Source: CAZUAQ01 sp964618455 (GTDB taxonomy: Bacteria > Planctomycetota > Phycisphaerae > UBA1845 > PWPN01). From it: a DNA stretch of 64,000 bases. The stretch lies in the NCBI GenBank assembly GCA_964618455.1, contig CAZUAQ010000026.1, forward strand, positions 12,315-76,314. Direction: 5' to 3'. The notes beneath the pieces are model-generated. The model was not told where the DNA came from, ran no database searches, and saw nothing but the letters and a program-made list of their open reading frames with translations. Shown here in pieces: positions 47,005 through 56,588 of the stretch. How positions within the stretch are numbered: position 1 is the stretch's first letter; each line of letters begins with the position of its first letter. The position numbers and the translations under genes are program-made.

Positions 47005-47929
47005 ATCCTGGGGGAAGCCGGGCAGGGCGGCCGTGCTCGCCGCGCTGGTCGTGCTCGTCGGCTGCAACGGTAAACCAGGCACACTGGAGACCGCGCCGAA
47101 GCAGTTGGTGATCGGTCGTTTGAATTCCAACGCCGCGCACACCGACTTCCTGGTCAAGGCGAAGGGCGACGCCACCTTCAGCTTCACGCAGGACGGCCGG
47201 AAGGAGTCGCACACCGCCGAGATCACCGTCCTGCATCGCCGTCCCCGCAAGCTGTACATGAAGATGGAGCACGCCCTCGGCGGCCCCCGGCGTGTGGAGC
47301 TCGGATCCAACGAAGAAGAGTTCTGGATGTGGAACCAGATGGATCCGGGACGTCCGGTCTACTATTGGGGGCGTCATGAGCTGATGCACTCGGTCGAGCA
47401 TGACGAACTGCCTATCCGCCCGGATCATCTGCCCAGCCTGACCGGGCTGATCGACGTGCCGATGCTGCCGAACAACCCGAAGGACCCGATCTTCCGCGCC
47501 GAGCCGGAGTTTTATGAACTGCTCTATCTCGATGAAACCCTGGATGGCGAGTGGTATCTCTATCAGTCAGTCCGCATCGACCGGCGGAATCCGCCGTTCC
47601 CGAACGAGATCCTCATCTACGATCCCGAAGGGTACCCGGTCATGAAGGCGGAGCTGAGCAACTATCGCCCGATGGCGGAGACGCAGCGCGAGATCAAGGT
47701 TCCGCACGAGATCCGCGCCGAATGGTTAAAAGCTGATGCACGGCTCAAGCTGGAGTTCAACCGGGTCGAACGCTTCGACAAGGAAGAAGCCGAAAAGACC
47801 CTGATCCTTCAGACCCCGCTGGATCAGGGGAAAGATGTCGGCATCATCGAGCGTGTGGATCAGGTTCCTCTCGTCAGCCCTGGTTCACCCCCTTCGGCCG
47901 AGGGAAGCCTTTCGGATGAGGAGCCTTGA
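46970..47929 (+). CDS. Outer-membrane-type lipoprotein, possibly LolA/LppX-like
   Basis: 319-residue lipoprotein with lipobox LVGC after VLAALVVLV. The mature protein is rich in beta strands: DATFSFTQDGRKESHTAEIT, KLYMKMEHALGGPRRVELGS, EEFWMWNQMDPGRPVYYW. The plan (short helix, then a half-barrel of amphipathic strands with bulky residues inside) resembles LolA/RseB-like lipid-binding folds, which is inference. ATG 46970 overlaps the previous gene by 35 bases, and the stop overlaps the next ATG by one base (TGATG). Confidence 0.8.
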   Translation: MKKRRPPVRNHESWGKPGRAAVLAALVVLVGCNGKPGTLETAPKQLVIGRLNSNAAHTDFLVKAKGDATFSFTQDGRKESHTAEITVLHRRPRKLYMKMEHALGGPRRVELGSNEEEFWMWNQMDPGRPVYYWGRHELMHSVEHDELPIRPDHLPSLTGLIDVPMLPNNPKDPIFRAEPEFYELLYLDETLDGEWYLYQSVRIDRRNPPFPNEILIYDPEGYPVMKAELSNYRPMAETQREIKVPHEIRAEWLKADARLKLEFNRVERFDKEEAEKTLILQTPLDQGKDVGIIERVDQVPLVSPGSPPSAEGSLSDEEP

Positions 47930-49854
47930 TGCGCGTTCCCGTCGGTTCATCTTCGAATCTCAACGTCCGATTCATTGCCGTCGCAGCACTGTGGGTCGGA
48001 GTTTTCGTGTCCGGCCTTGCCGCGCAGCCGGCCGATACGGCTTCCACGACGCAGCCCGAAACGGGAAGCCCCGTCGACATCCATATGACCGGAAACGAAG
48101 AGACGCTGTGGATGACGCTCGGCCGCATGGATCCCGAGGTGGACGATCTTGTCCAGGCCTTCGCCTATCTGTCACGGAGTTCCGGAAAGCCGAGGACGGC
48201 CCGGATTCGTCCGCAGGTCGGCACGTTCGAGCGGGTACAGGCCGTTGGCGAGGGCATGCACGCTTTCCTGCGCACCGGCCCCAACGATGCGGACATTATC
48301 CATCAGCGGTATCTTCCTGACGGAGTCTACCGTGAGGTGCGGCTGCCCGGGTACACGCTGCCGGAGGCCCTGGCGGAGGGCACGCTCGACGGGCGTCAGG
48401 TGCTGATGGCCATCGTGCCCGTCGCCACGTGGCAACGTGTCTCCGAGGCGTGGGCGAGGGAACGCGATCGTGATGCCGCGTCGGATCGTCGAAAGGGATC
48501 CCGCCCGGACCCGAAGAAGGAGACCGACGCATCGGATGAGGGGGAACTCCCCGATTCGGACGAGGCCCCGCAAGAGGACGGCTTCACGCCCGCTTCATCC
48601 GCCGAGCCCGGGTGGGCGATCGCGATCTACGATGGGCTTCGATGGCGACCGGGCTCGCAACTTCCGGAATCCTGCAACGATGCCGATCGACTGGTGTTCT
48701 GCAACAGCGGTTCGGGCATCATGCATCTGTTCTGGGCCACTGCGGATGATCCGCTTGGATGGAATCACCAGGCGCTCCGCGACGACACCTGGACGACGCC
48801 GACCGAGATCCTCCTGGACCACGAGCCGCAAACACTGCTGGCGGCGGTCATCAATCGCCAACTGGTCCTGACGACGGTCTACAGGGATGAGGCAACCGAA
48901 GCATTTCGCGTGCGCACCCGGATCATTCGCCAGGGCGAAAACACCGAAGCGTCCTCTGCACCCCAGGATCTGCTCCTGGAACAGGAACGTGTTTTTGAGA
49001 CCGACGCACTGCCGCAGATCACGCCCTATGGGCAACATGTGGCGGTGATGTACGTGCAGCAGGGCGAAGTCCTCTGGGGCCATTGGTCCCCCAGCACCGG
49101 AGAGGTGACCCGCGAGCCGGAGCCCGTCGTCATTCGCCTCGTCCCCATGGAAACCCCCTCCGAGCGCGGCTTTCGCGACTTCGCTGCCACACTCATCGTC
49201 GCCGCCCTGGTCCTGCTGTTGTTCTGGCGGCGGCAGGAGTCCATTTCGCAGCCGATCGCGATGCCGCCCGGCGTCAAGCTTGCGGGCCTCGGGAAACGGT
49301 TGCTGGCCACCCTGATCGACATGCTGCCCGCGTTGATCATCTCCCTGCTGATCTGGATGGGTGAGATCTTGCCATTCTTCACGGAGGTGATGCAGACCGC
49401 CCGGGCCGCCGACGCGGTCGAGCCCGAAGCCGTCCCCGTGCCCACGGCGGTCGTTCTCTGGTGGGTAACCCTGCGGGGCATTTACATCCTGCACTGCATC
49501 GGGTTCGAACTGATCACCCGGTCGACGCCGGGCAAGCGCCTCTTCGGCGCGCGCGTCGCCACCGAAAGCCTCCAGCGGCCCAACACCGTCCAGATCATCA
49601 TTCGTAACGTGACCCGCTTCCTCGAGCTCGAGCCGAGCATCAGCCCGTTTCTTCTGGTCGTCTTCTTCACGCGCAATCGCCAGCGCATCGGCGACCTCCT
49701 GGCCCAGACGATCGTCGTGGACGGTCAACACATCCCCATGGCCGATCCCATCGCGATCCAGGAGGAGTCTTCGGAGGGCGAAGTTCAACAGGGCACGGAG
49801 AAGGATGGGAAGGATGAGCAGGAGGACGATTCGGAGAACAGCCGCTCTGCCTGA
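47929..49854 (+). CDS. Exported protein with C-terminal RDD membrane domain
   Basis: 641 residues from ATG 47929, coupled to the preceding stop. A signal or anchor helix lies at about 14-33. A periplasmic region of about 370 residues follows with a charged linker (about 180-225, Asp/Glu/Lys-rich). A single helix near 415-432 precedes an RDD domain: AGLGKRLLATLIDMLPALII, then GFELITRSTPGKRLFGARV and NRQRIGDLLAQTIVVDG, the conserved Arg, Asp, Asp pattern. RDD proteins are membrane proteins of mostly unknown or transport function. The C-terminus is acidic. Last gene of the cluster. Confidence 0.85.
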   Translation: MRVPVGSSSNLNVRFIAVAALWVGVFVSGLAAQPADTASTTQPETGSPVDIHMTGNEETLWMTLGRMDPEVDDLVQAFAYLSRSSGKPRTARIRPQVGTFERVQAVGEGMHAFLRTGPNDADIIHQRYLPDGVYREVRLPGYTLPEALAEGTLDGRQVLMAIVPVATWQRVSEAWARERDRDAASDRRKGSRPDPKKETDASDEGELPDSDEAPQEDGFTPASSAEPGWAIAIYDGLRWRPGSQLPESCNDADRLVFCNSGSGIMHLFWATADDPLGWNHQALRDDTWTTPTEILLDHEPQTLLAAVINRQLVLTTVYRDEATEAFRVRTRIIRQGENTEASSAPQDLLLEQERVFETDALPQITPYGQHVAVMYVQQGEVLWGHWSPSTGEVTREPEPVVIRLVPMETPSERGFRDFAATLIVAALVLLLFWRRQESISQPIAMPPGVKLAGLGKRLLATLIDMLPALIISLLIWMGEILPFFTEVMQTARAADAVEPEAVPVPTAVVLWWVTLRGIYILHCIGFELITRSTPGKRLFGARVATESLQRPNTVQIIIRNVTRFLELEPSISPFLLVVFFTRNRQRIGDLLAQTIVVDGQHIPMADPIAIQEESSEGEVQQGTEKDGKDEQEDDSENSRSA

Positions 49855-49876
49855 TGCCGCAGACGTCACGTCCGCT

Positions 49877-51763
49877 TCATGCCCGTTGGCCTCGGGCGAT
49901 GCGGGATTCCTGGCGTCGATGCTTTCGTCGCCGCTTGATCGCCGAGTGATGCGCGGTTTCCCGCCAGAGCGTTTTCCAGTCGCCATCCGATCGCGCGACC
50001 TTCATGAGATAGCGTTGGAGGAAACGCAGCCGATCGGTTCGCGTCAGCCGGCGGACGTGGTCGAGGCTCACGTTGAGACGCATCATCATCCGAATCGGCG
50101 CGCGAACACGATCCGTGACGCGCTGCCGGCGAAGGCCGTCGAGGTCAATCAGCCACACCCGCAGCGGTTCCGACCCCTCCGTCTTCCACTGCACGAGCAC
50201 GTTGAGCGCCTTCAGGTCGGCGTGAACAAAACCGTGCGCATCGAGATCGCTTACCAGGCGAACCAGCGCGTCGATCAGGTCTGACTTCAGACGCTGTTGA
50301 CGCTCGGGCGACTGCGAACGCAGCGTGAGCGTAAGGAACGTGTCCAGGTCGACACCGTGCTCGATGAACTCGGTGATCAGGATATCTTCACAAAGCAGCC
50401 CTCCCCGTCGTCGCTCCAGGACGGCCAGGGGCCGGGGTGTCGGGATGCGCCGGTGCAGCAGCGCATGGCCGCGCTTCCAGGTACGCAGCGAGCGGGAGAC
50501 ACGGAACGAAGACAGCCACCGCTTCCACCGCGATCTGGGCCGCTTGACCTTTCGAACCACGCTCAGCCGCTCGCCTTCCGAGCAGCTGAGCGTACCGCGC
50601 GCGACGATCCCGGTGGGGGAGTTCTTCAGCAGATCCTTTCGGTCAGCCGAGTTCAGCCCCGCGCGGGGATCCGCGAGGATCGCCTTCCACTCCGCCTTGC
50701 CGATTCGGAGTTGCGAGACCCGTGAGTCGGGGACCGGGTGTTTCGTCGAGAGCGCCACGCGGGCGGACCAGCCGTCATCCAGATCGAGCCGTGCGAAGTA
50801 GCGCCCGCTTCGCAACGCCACCCGATCGCGTTTGGCGTTCAGGCGCGCGGTATGACGCCGGATGGCGCGCCGCAACCGGGGTAAGAGTTCGCGGGCGTCG
50901 CCGTCGAGGGGTTGCGCGAAACGTCCGGAGGATTCGAAGCGTTTCCGCCATTGCAGGTAACGCTTGAAGAATCGCCAGCGGTCCATCACGCTCGCGTGAA
51001 AGCTGAACCACTGGTGGATCTGCGCCAGGTTACGCAGCACCGCGTCACGCCCCACGCGACGCCCGATCCGCACGTTCTGAAGATCCACGAACACGCCGGC
51101 CATTCCCGTGGTGGCGCTCCGCTGGATCAGGATGTTGCCCGCATGCAGATCGTGGTGGCAGAAGCCGTTCTGGTGAGCGTAAGCAATCAGTCGGGCCACT
51201 TCGTCGATGAGAGCGTTGCGGGCCGCCCGCGTAGCCGCGCAAGCCGTCCAGGCTTCATTCAGCGGAAGCGCATCAGGCAATTCTGCCGTAACCAGCAGGC
51301 TGTGATAGGCCCGGCCGTTGATCGGAGACTCCGCCGTGGCCACGATCTCCACCGTCGCGATGCCGTGACGACGGGCATACAAGATAACCCTGTGTTCGCG
51401 CTGCGCGTTGGAACCCCTCCACCAGTGTTGAATCCATGCCCCGCGTTTCGGAGCCCGTGCGCATTTCACGAAGACCCTGGCACGCCCCCACGGCATCCGG
51501 AATACGATTCGTTCATCGTTGGATTTGATCGGTGTGGCGTCGGACGGAGGCAGGGAAAGCTCATCGGCGGCGAGCACCGAATCCTGCCATCTGCTCAGCC
51601 ACGCGGGGCGGATTCGCCATGCCCACTGCCCCCTCTGTTTCTCCGTCCATTCGGGTTTCGCAGGGTCCTGGGCACCGGAAGTCGGCACGTCCTCGGAAAG
51701 GAGGCTCGGGGACACGGTCGAGCGTGAGTCCTCGGGACGGGATGCGGTGTCGCTCGTGTTCAT
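49877..51763 (-). CDS. Tandem LPS-kinase-like (WaaP/Kdo kinase family) protein
   Basis: 628 residues with two protein-kinase-fold domains of the lipopolysaccharide kinase type. Domain 1: Lys100 in RVFVKCA, catalytic loop HHDLHAGN (Asp205, Asn210) and metal-binding VDLQN (Asp227). Domain 2: Lys407 area in VVRKVKRP, catalytic loop HADLKALN (Asp516, Asn521) and IDLDG (Asp540). Both loops are intact, so both may be active. WaaP-type kinases phosphorylate heptose or Kdo in lipid A-core. The N-terminus (about 50 residues) is Ser/Pro-rich. Convergent with the RDD gene and divergent from the RND genes. Start ATG 51763. Confidence 0.85.
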   Translation of the reverse strand: MNTSDTASRPEDSRSTVSPSLLSEDVPTSGAQDPAKPEWTEKQRGQWAWRIRPAWLSRWQDSVLAADELSLPPSDATPIKSNDERIVFRMPWGRARVFVKCARAPKRGAWIQHWWRGSNAQREHRVILYARRHGIATVEIVATAESPINGRAYHSLLVTAELPDALPLNEAWTACAATRAARNALIDEVARLIAYAHQNGFCHHDLHAGNILIQRSATTGMAGVFVDLQNVRIGRRVGRDAVLRNLAQIHQWFSFHASVMDRWRFFKRYLQWRKRFESSGRFAQPLDGDARELLPRLRRAIRRHTARLNAKRDRVALRSGRYFARLDLDDGWSARVALSTKHPVPDSRVSQLRIGKAEWKAILADPRAGLNSADRKDLLKNSPTGIVARGTLSCSEGERLSVVRKVKRPRSRWKRWLSSFRVSRSLRTWKRGHALLHRRIPTPRPLAVLERRRGGLLCEDILITEFIEHGVDLDTFLTLTLRSQSPERQQRLKSDLIDALVRLVSDLDAHGFVHADLKALNVLVQWKTEGSEPLRVWLIDLDGLRRQRVTDRVRAPIRMMMRLNVSLDHVRRLTRTDRLRFLQRYLMKVARSDGDWKTLWRETAHHSAIKRRRKHRRQESRIARGQRA

Positions 51764-51984
51764 GAATCGGCAGGAAGACCGGGCCGTCCCGCGTCAGCAG
51801 GACCAGTTCCCATCGATCGTACGTGATGGATGTCGTGCCATCAAGGCGGGCGGGACAACTTCAGTCCTTGCACGAATATACGTCCGAGGATCGAAACATA
51901 TCCGCTTCGAGCCTGTTTTCCGGCGGTTGGCCCTGGCCTATAATTCCTGACTAACAAGGTGGTTTTCAACAGGGATCCCGCACC
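51764..51984 (+). promoter_or_regulatory. Divergent region with candidate promoter of the RND genes
   Basis: TATAAT (51939-51944) lies 41 bases before the adaptor ATG; TTTTCC (51916-51921) stands 17 bases upstream as a weak -35. The kinase gene on the other strand must have its promoter in the same stretch. Confidence 0.4.
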
Positions 51985-53292
51985 ATGCAGCGTAAGTTGA
52001 TCGTATCACTCATCTTGATCGCCGTGATCCTGATCGTGGCTGTGGGGGTTTCCCAGTGGCTGGTCAGTATCCGCAAGCCGCCACCGCGCCAGCAGGTCTC
52101 GCGCCCGCCACTGCTGGTCAATGCCGTCAAGGTCCGTTACGAGACCGTCACGGAATGGTTTGAAGGCTACGGTACCGCTACCGCCGATCGCCACGCGGAC
52201 ATCTCGGCCGAGGTGGCGGGCCGCATCGTTGAACTTCCCCAGGAGTTGCGAACGGGAACCTCCGTGCGTGAGGGGCAACTCCTCATGCGGATTGATGAGA
52301 AAGAGTACCGCCTGATCCTTCAGCGTGTTCAAAGCAAGCTGGCGGCGGACCGTGCCCAATTGAATCAGCTCGAAATCGAACTCGCCAACCTCGATCGTCT
52401 CCTGGCGACCTCCTCCAATGAACTCGAGAGCATGAAATGGGAGTACGAGAAGGTCAAAGAGCTCTACGATTCGGGCAATGCACCTCAGCGCGAATATGCC
52501 CAGGCGCGGCGCCTCTATGAGCAGACCACGCGTATCCATCAGCAGCTTGAAAATCAGAAAGCCCTGATTCCCCAGCGTCGCGAACAACTGCAGGCCATGA
52601 TCCGCAACAGCGAAGCGGAAGTCGAGACGGCCCGGTTGAATCTGGATCGCTGTACCATCACAGCGCCGTTCGACGGACAGGTCAGCGCACTGAATACGGA
52701 AATCGGCGAGCGCGTGCCGATCGGGAAACCGCTGATTTCACTGACCGATCCCCGCCTGATCGATATTCCGATCGAACTTCCGCTCTCCGTGCGAGACCGC
52801 GTCCGCGTCGGTGCGCGGTGTACACTGCGATACGAATCCTCCCCCGACAACGTCTGGGAGGGCAGCGTGCATCGCATCTCCCCGACCGCCAACAGTCAGA
52901 TGCGCACGTTTGATGCCTACGTGCTGGTCGACAACAGTGAACAGGTCCACCGAATGACTCCAGGCTCGTTCGTGACGGGGCGCGTCGAGGGGGCGACGCT
53001 TCCCGACGCCATGCTCGTACCCCGTCAGGCCAACCGTCGGGGACGCGTCTTCGTTTACGATCCTGAAACAAGATCCGCCCGCCCACGCGATATCGAGATC
53101 GTTCGGCACCTCGAGGACCGCTCCATTATCTCCGGCCTGCAGCAGGGCGAGATCGTCATTACCAGTAACCTCGATACCTTGACGGACGGGATGTCCGTGC
53201 GTCTGGATTCGGAGGAGGCGCCTGAAGACCTGCTCACTCACACCGCCGCGCATCTCCCCGATACCAGCGAGGCCGTCAGCGGATCCCCATGA
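51985..53292 (+). CDS. RND efflux periplasmic adaptor (membrane fusion protein)
   Basis: 435-residue HlyD/AcrA-type adaptor. N-terminal anchor helix (LIVSLILIAVILIVAVGVSQ), a lipoyl half-motif (GTATADRHADISAEVAGRIV), a long coiled-coil hairpin (about 110-215) and the second lipoyl half (CTITAPFDGQVSALNTEIGE). Beta-barrel and membrane-proximal domains complete it. It ends inside the RND pump start (ATGA at 53289-53292). The substrate cannot be told; the outer-membrane TolC-type partner is not in the window. Confidence 0.94.
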   Translation: MQRKLIVSLILIAVILIVAVGVSQWLVSIRKPPPRQQVSRPPLLVNAVKVRYETVTEWFEGYGTATADRHADISAEVAGRIVELPQELRTGTSVREGQLLMRIDEKEYRLILQRVQSKLAADRAQLNQLEIELANLDRLLATSSNELESMKWEYEKVKELYDSGNAPQREYAQARRLYEQTTRIHQQLENQKALIPQRREQLQAMIRNSEAEVETARLNLDRCTITAPFDGQVSALNTEIGERVPIGKPLISLTDPRLIDIPIELPLSVRDRVRVGARCTLRYESSPDNVWEGSVHRISPTANSQMRTFDAYVLVDNSEQVHRMTPGSFVTGRVEGATLPDAMLVPRQANRRGRVFVYDPETRSARPRDIEIVRHLEDRSIISGLQQGEIVITSNLDTLTDGMSVRLDSEEAPEDLLTHTAAHLPDTSEAVSGSP

Positions 53293-56200
53293 AATTCATT
53301 CCCAAATTCAGCGTGGAGAACCCGGTGCTCGTGGGGGTTCTCATGATCACCATTCTGGTCGGGGGCGCATACAGCGGCTCCACCCTGGTGCGCGAGATGT
53401 TCCCCGAATCGCGCCCCAACCAGGTGATGATCACCACCGTCTACCCCGGGGCCACGCCGGTGGAGGTCGAAAAAGGGCTGGCCATTCGGCTTGAAGAAGC
53501 CATACGCGACGTCGAGAACATCGAAAAAGTCGAGACGACCATCAGCGAGGGGCTGAGCCTGATCCTCGTCGAAATGGACAATAACGTGGATGATCTCGAC
53601 CAGGTGGTCAACGAGTTCAAGGCGGCCATCGATTCCATCCCGCGCGACGATCTGCCTGCCGATGCCGAGGAGACCATCGTCTCCAAGTTCGAGCCCAAGC
53701 TTCCCGTGATCTCCGTGGCGCTGTACGGCGATGTGAACGAGAAGATGCTCAAGGAACTCGGACTCCAGCTTCAGGATGACCTGCTGCTTCTGCCCGGGAT
53801 CAGCAACGTCATCATGAGCGGCACGCGCAAGGCCGAGATCACCGTCGAGGTCGAGCCGGAGGATCTCTACGCGTATCAACTTTCGTTGGCGGAGGTGACC
53901 CGGGCGATTTCCGAGAGCAACCTCGATCTGCCCGGCGGACAGGTCAAGACTCCCGCGCAGAACGTCGCCGTGCGCACGCTCGGTGAAACGGACGAAGCCG
54001 AGCGCATTGCCGACACCGTGATTCGAACGGCCATGCAGGGCGAGACCGTACGCATCCGCGATGTGGGGCGGGTCATCGACGGCTTCGAAGACAGCGACAT
54101 TCGCGGCCGCTTCCAGGGCAAGCCTGCCGTGGACGTCACCGTGTACAAGACCCCCGATCAGGACGCCATCGAGATCGCCCAGATGGTCAAGGCCTTCGCC
54201 GCCGGCAAGAGCGGCCAGGATTTCAAGTGGGATCTGGCCACGCGCATCAAGAGTTCCTTCGCGGGCGAGACCGAAGCTCAGAAGGTCTACCGCCAGGCGA
54301 AGCGCAATCCCTATCCGCCGGGCGTGAGCATCGAACTGCACAGTGATCTCTCGCGTTTCATCCAGGGACGTCTCGATCTTCTCAAGCGCAACGGGACGTG
54401 GGGGCTGGCATTCGTCTTCATTTCGCTTCTGCTGTTCCTGAATTGGCGGGTCGCGTTCTGGGTCATGATGGGCCTGCTGCTGACCGTGGCGGGGGCCATG
54501 GTGCTGATGCAGATGGTCGGCGCGACGCTGAACCTGATCAGCATGTTCGGACTCATCGTCGTGCTCGGGTTGATCGTGGACGATGCGATCGTGGTCGGCG
54601 AAAATATCTACGCGCGTGTCGAGCGCGGTGAATCTCCGCGCGAGGCGGCGATCATCGGCACGCAGGAGGTCATCTGGCCTGTCCTGATCGCGGTCGCGAC
54701 GACCATCGGCGCCTTTGCGCCCCTGCGATTCATCGAGGGCCAGATCGGCGACTTCATGGGAATTCTTCCCGTGGTGGTCACCTGTGCCCTGCTGATCTCG
54801 CTGGTGGAGTCCTTCTCGATCCTGCCATCGCACCTGGCCGACTGGCTCAAGCCCGTCCGGCGGGATCGCGGTAAAGAGACAAAGAAGCCCGGGTTGATTC
54901 GCCGGTTGCGCGAGAAGCAAAAGTACCTCCTCGATACCGTGGCCGGCGGATACTACGAGCGTTTTCTGCGTCTGGCTGTATCCTACCGCTATGTCGCGGT
55001 GACCGTTTCAGTCGGCTTGCTCATCATCACACTGGGGTTCATCCGTGGCGGGCACGTACCCTTCGTCTTCATCCAGGAAATGGATTCCGAGACCATCATC
55101 GTCAATGCCGAAATGCCCGTAGGCGTACCGGCGGAAAAGACCGAGGAGGTCATCCGCGCCATCGAGCGTAAGGCGAACACGCTGCCGGAGGTCAAGACCA
55201 TCTACGCGCTCGTCGGCGCCACCCTCGATCTCGAAGCGGGGGACACGATGGGCAACGAGCGCTCGCATCTCGGGCAGTGCATCATCGAACTCGCCCCACT
55301 GGAAGAGCGTGAGGGCGAAGGGCGTAGCAGCGAGGAGGTCATTGACGAACTCCGGGCGACGACCAATCAGATTCCCGGGGTCAACCTGATCAAGTACATC
55401 ACCATGCAGGGCGGCCCGGGCGGCCCGGAGATCGAAATCGAGATAACCGGCCCGCACATCTCGGAGCTCGTGGCGGCCTCCGACACGCTGAAAGAGAAGC
55501 TTTCCTCGTTCGACGGCGTTTACGATATCGGCGACGACTTCGAGGAAGGGCGTCGCGAGGTCCAGTTGACGCTGCTCGATTCCGCGCGGCCCCTCGGGCT
55601 GACCACCCGCGCCCTGGCCACCGAAGTCCGCGGGGCGTTCTACGGCCTCGAGGCGCGCACCATCCAACGCAATCGTGAGGATGTCGATATCCGCGTGCGC
55701 TTCCCCGCGGACCGCCGCAAGGAGCTGCATGAACTCGAGTCGATGAGCATTGTGACGGCGGCGGGGCTTCGCGTTCCGCTGCGGGAGGTGGCGAAAGTGG
55801 AGGATGCCGAGGGCTACTCCGCCATCCGCCGCGTCGATCAACGGCGTGCCGTCACCGTCTCCGCCGATGTCAACCAGTCCGTCAACAATGCCGATGCCAT
55901 CATCACCGCCATGGCCGAAGACCTCGCCGCGATCGAAGATAACTATCCCGGTATTCTGATCGAATTCGGTGGATCGAAACGCGAGACCGAGAAATCCTTC
56001 GGCTCGCTGCAGCGCGATTTCCTGATTGCGTTGGCGCTGATCTTCGTGATGCTGGCGGGTCTGTTCAAGAGCTACGTGCAGCCGCTGGTCGTGCTGACCG
56101 CCGTGCCCTTCGGCCTGGTCGGCGCCGTGGCGGGGCATTACGCCATGGGCTATCCCTTGACGATTCTATCGCTGATCGGGGTCGTCGCGTTGACCGGGAT

Positions 56201-56561
56201 CGTGGTGAACGATGCGCTGATTCTCGTCGACTTCGTCAACAAGGAGATCGCCACCGGACAGCCGATTCGTGAAGCCGTCGTCCATGGTGGCCGGCGTCGC
56301 TTCCGGCCGATTCTGCTCACCTCGATGACCACCATTCTCGGCCTGCTGCCGATGCTGGCGGAGACCTCGTTCCAGGCGCGCTTCCTCATCCCGATGGCCA
56401 TCTCCATCAGCTTCGGGCTGGCCTTCGCCACCGTTCTGACGCTCGTGCTGGTGCCCTCGATCTATCTGATCTTCGATGATCTGCAACGCTTCGTGAATCG
56501 CATCTGGTACGGTACCGCGCGGCCCCACGAATCGGATGTCGAACCGGTCACCACGGCATGA
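53289..56561 (+). CDS. RND family efflux pump permease (AcrB/MexB-like)
   Basis: 1,090-residue inner-membrane antiporter. Twelve helices in two halves, with two large periplasmic loops. The proton-relay signature VDDAIVVGENIY (TM4) has both aspartates, and the TM10-12 block is GIVVNDALILVDFVNKEI. The N-terminus reads MKFIPKFSVENPVLVGVLMI, typical of the family. The porter domain contains EVEKGLAIRLEEAI and VPFVFIQEMDSETIIVNAEM. It is coupled by a 4-base overlap to its adaptor. It could export drugs, metals or lipids; the sequence does not decide. Confidence 0.95.
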   Translation: MKFIPKFSVENPVLVGVLMITILVGGAYSGSTLVREMFPESRPNQVMITTVYPGATPVEVEKGLAIRLEEAIRDVENIEKVETTISEGLSLILVEMDNNVDDLDQVVNEFKAAIDSIPRDDLPADAEETIVSKFEPKLPVISVALYGDVNEKMLKELGLQLQDDLLLLPGISNVIMSGTRKAEITVEVEPEDLYAYQLSLAEVTRAISESNLDLPGGQVKTPAQNVAVRTLGETDEAERIADTVIRTAMQGETVRIRDVGRVIDGFEDSDIRGRFQGKPAVDVTVYKTPDQDAIEIAQMVKAFAAGKSGQDFKWDLATRIKSSFAGETEAQKVYRQAKRNPYPPGVSIELHSDLSRFIQGRLDLLKRNGTWGLAFVFISLLLFLNWRVAFWVMMGLLLTVAGAMVLMQMVGATLNLISMFGLIVVLGLIVDDAIVVGENIYARVERGESPREAAIIGTQEVIWPVLIAVATTIGAFAPLRFIEGQIGDFMGILPVVVTCALLISLVESFSILPSHLADWLKPVRRDRGKETKKPGLIRRLREKQKYLLDTVAGGYYERFLRLAVSYRYVAVTVSVGLLIITLGFIRGGHVPFVFIQEMDSETIIVNAEMPVGVPAEKTEEVIRAIERKANTLPEVKTIYALVGATLDLEAGDTMGNERSHLGQCIIELAPLEEREGEGRSSEEVIDELRATTNQIPGVNLIKYITMQGGPGGPEIEIEITGPHISELVAASDTLKEKLSSFDGVYDIGDDFEEGRREVQLTLLDSARPLGLTTRALATEVRGAFYGLEARTIQRNREDVDIRVRFPADRRKELHELESMSIVTAAGLRVPLREVAKVEDAEGYSAIRRVDQRRAVTVSADVNQSVNNADAIITAMAEDLAAIEDNYPGILIEFGGSKRETEKSFGSLQRDFLIALALIFVMLAGLFKSYVQPLVVLTAVPFGLVGAVAGHYAMGYPLTILSLIGVVALTGIVVNDALILVDFVNKEIATGQPIREAVVHGGRRRFRPILLTSMTTILGLLPMLAETSFQARFLIPMAISISFGLAFATVLTLVLVPSIYLIFDDLQRFVNRIWYGTARPHESDVEPVTTA

Positions 56562-56588
56562 TCAACGTCACACGTGTCCGGACCCGTT

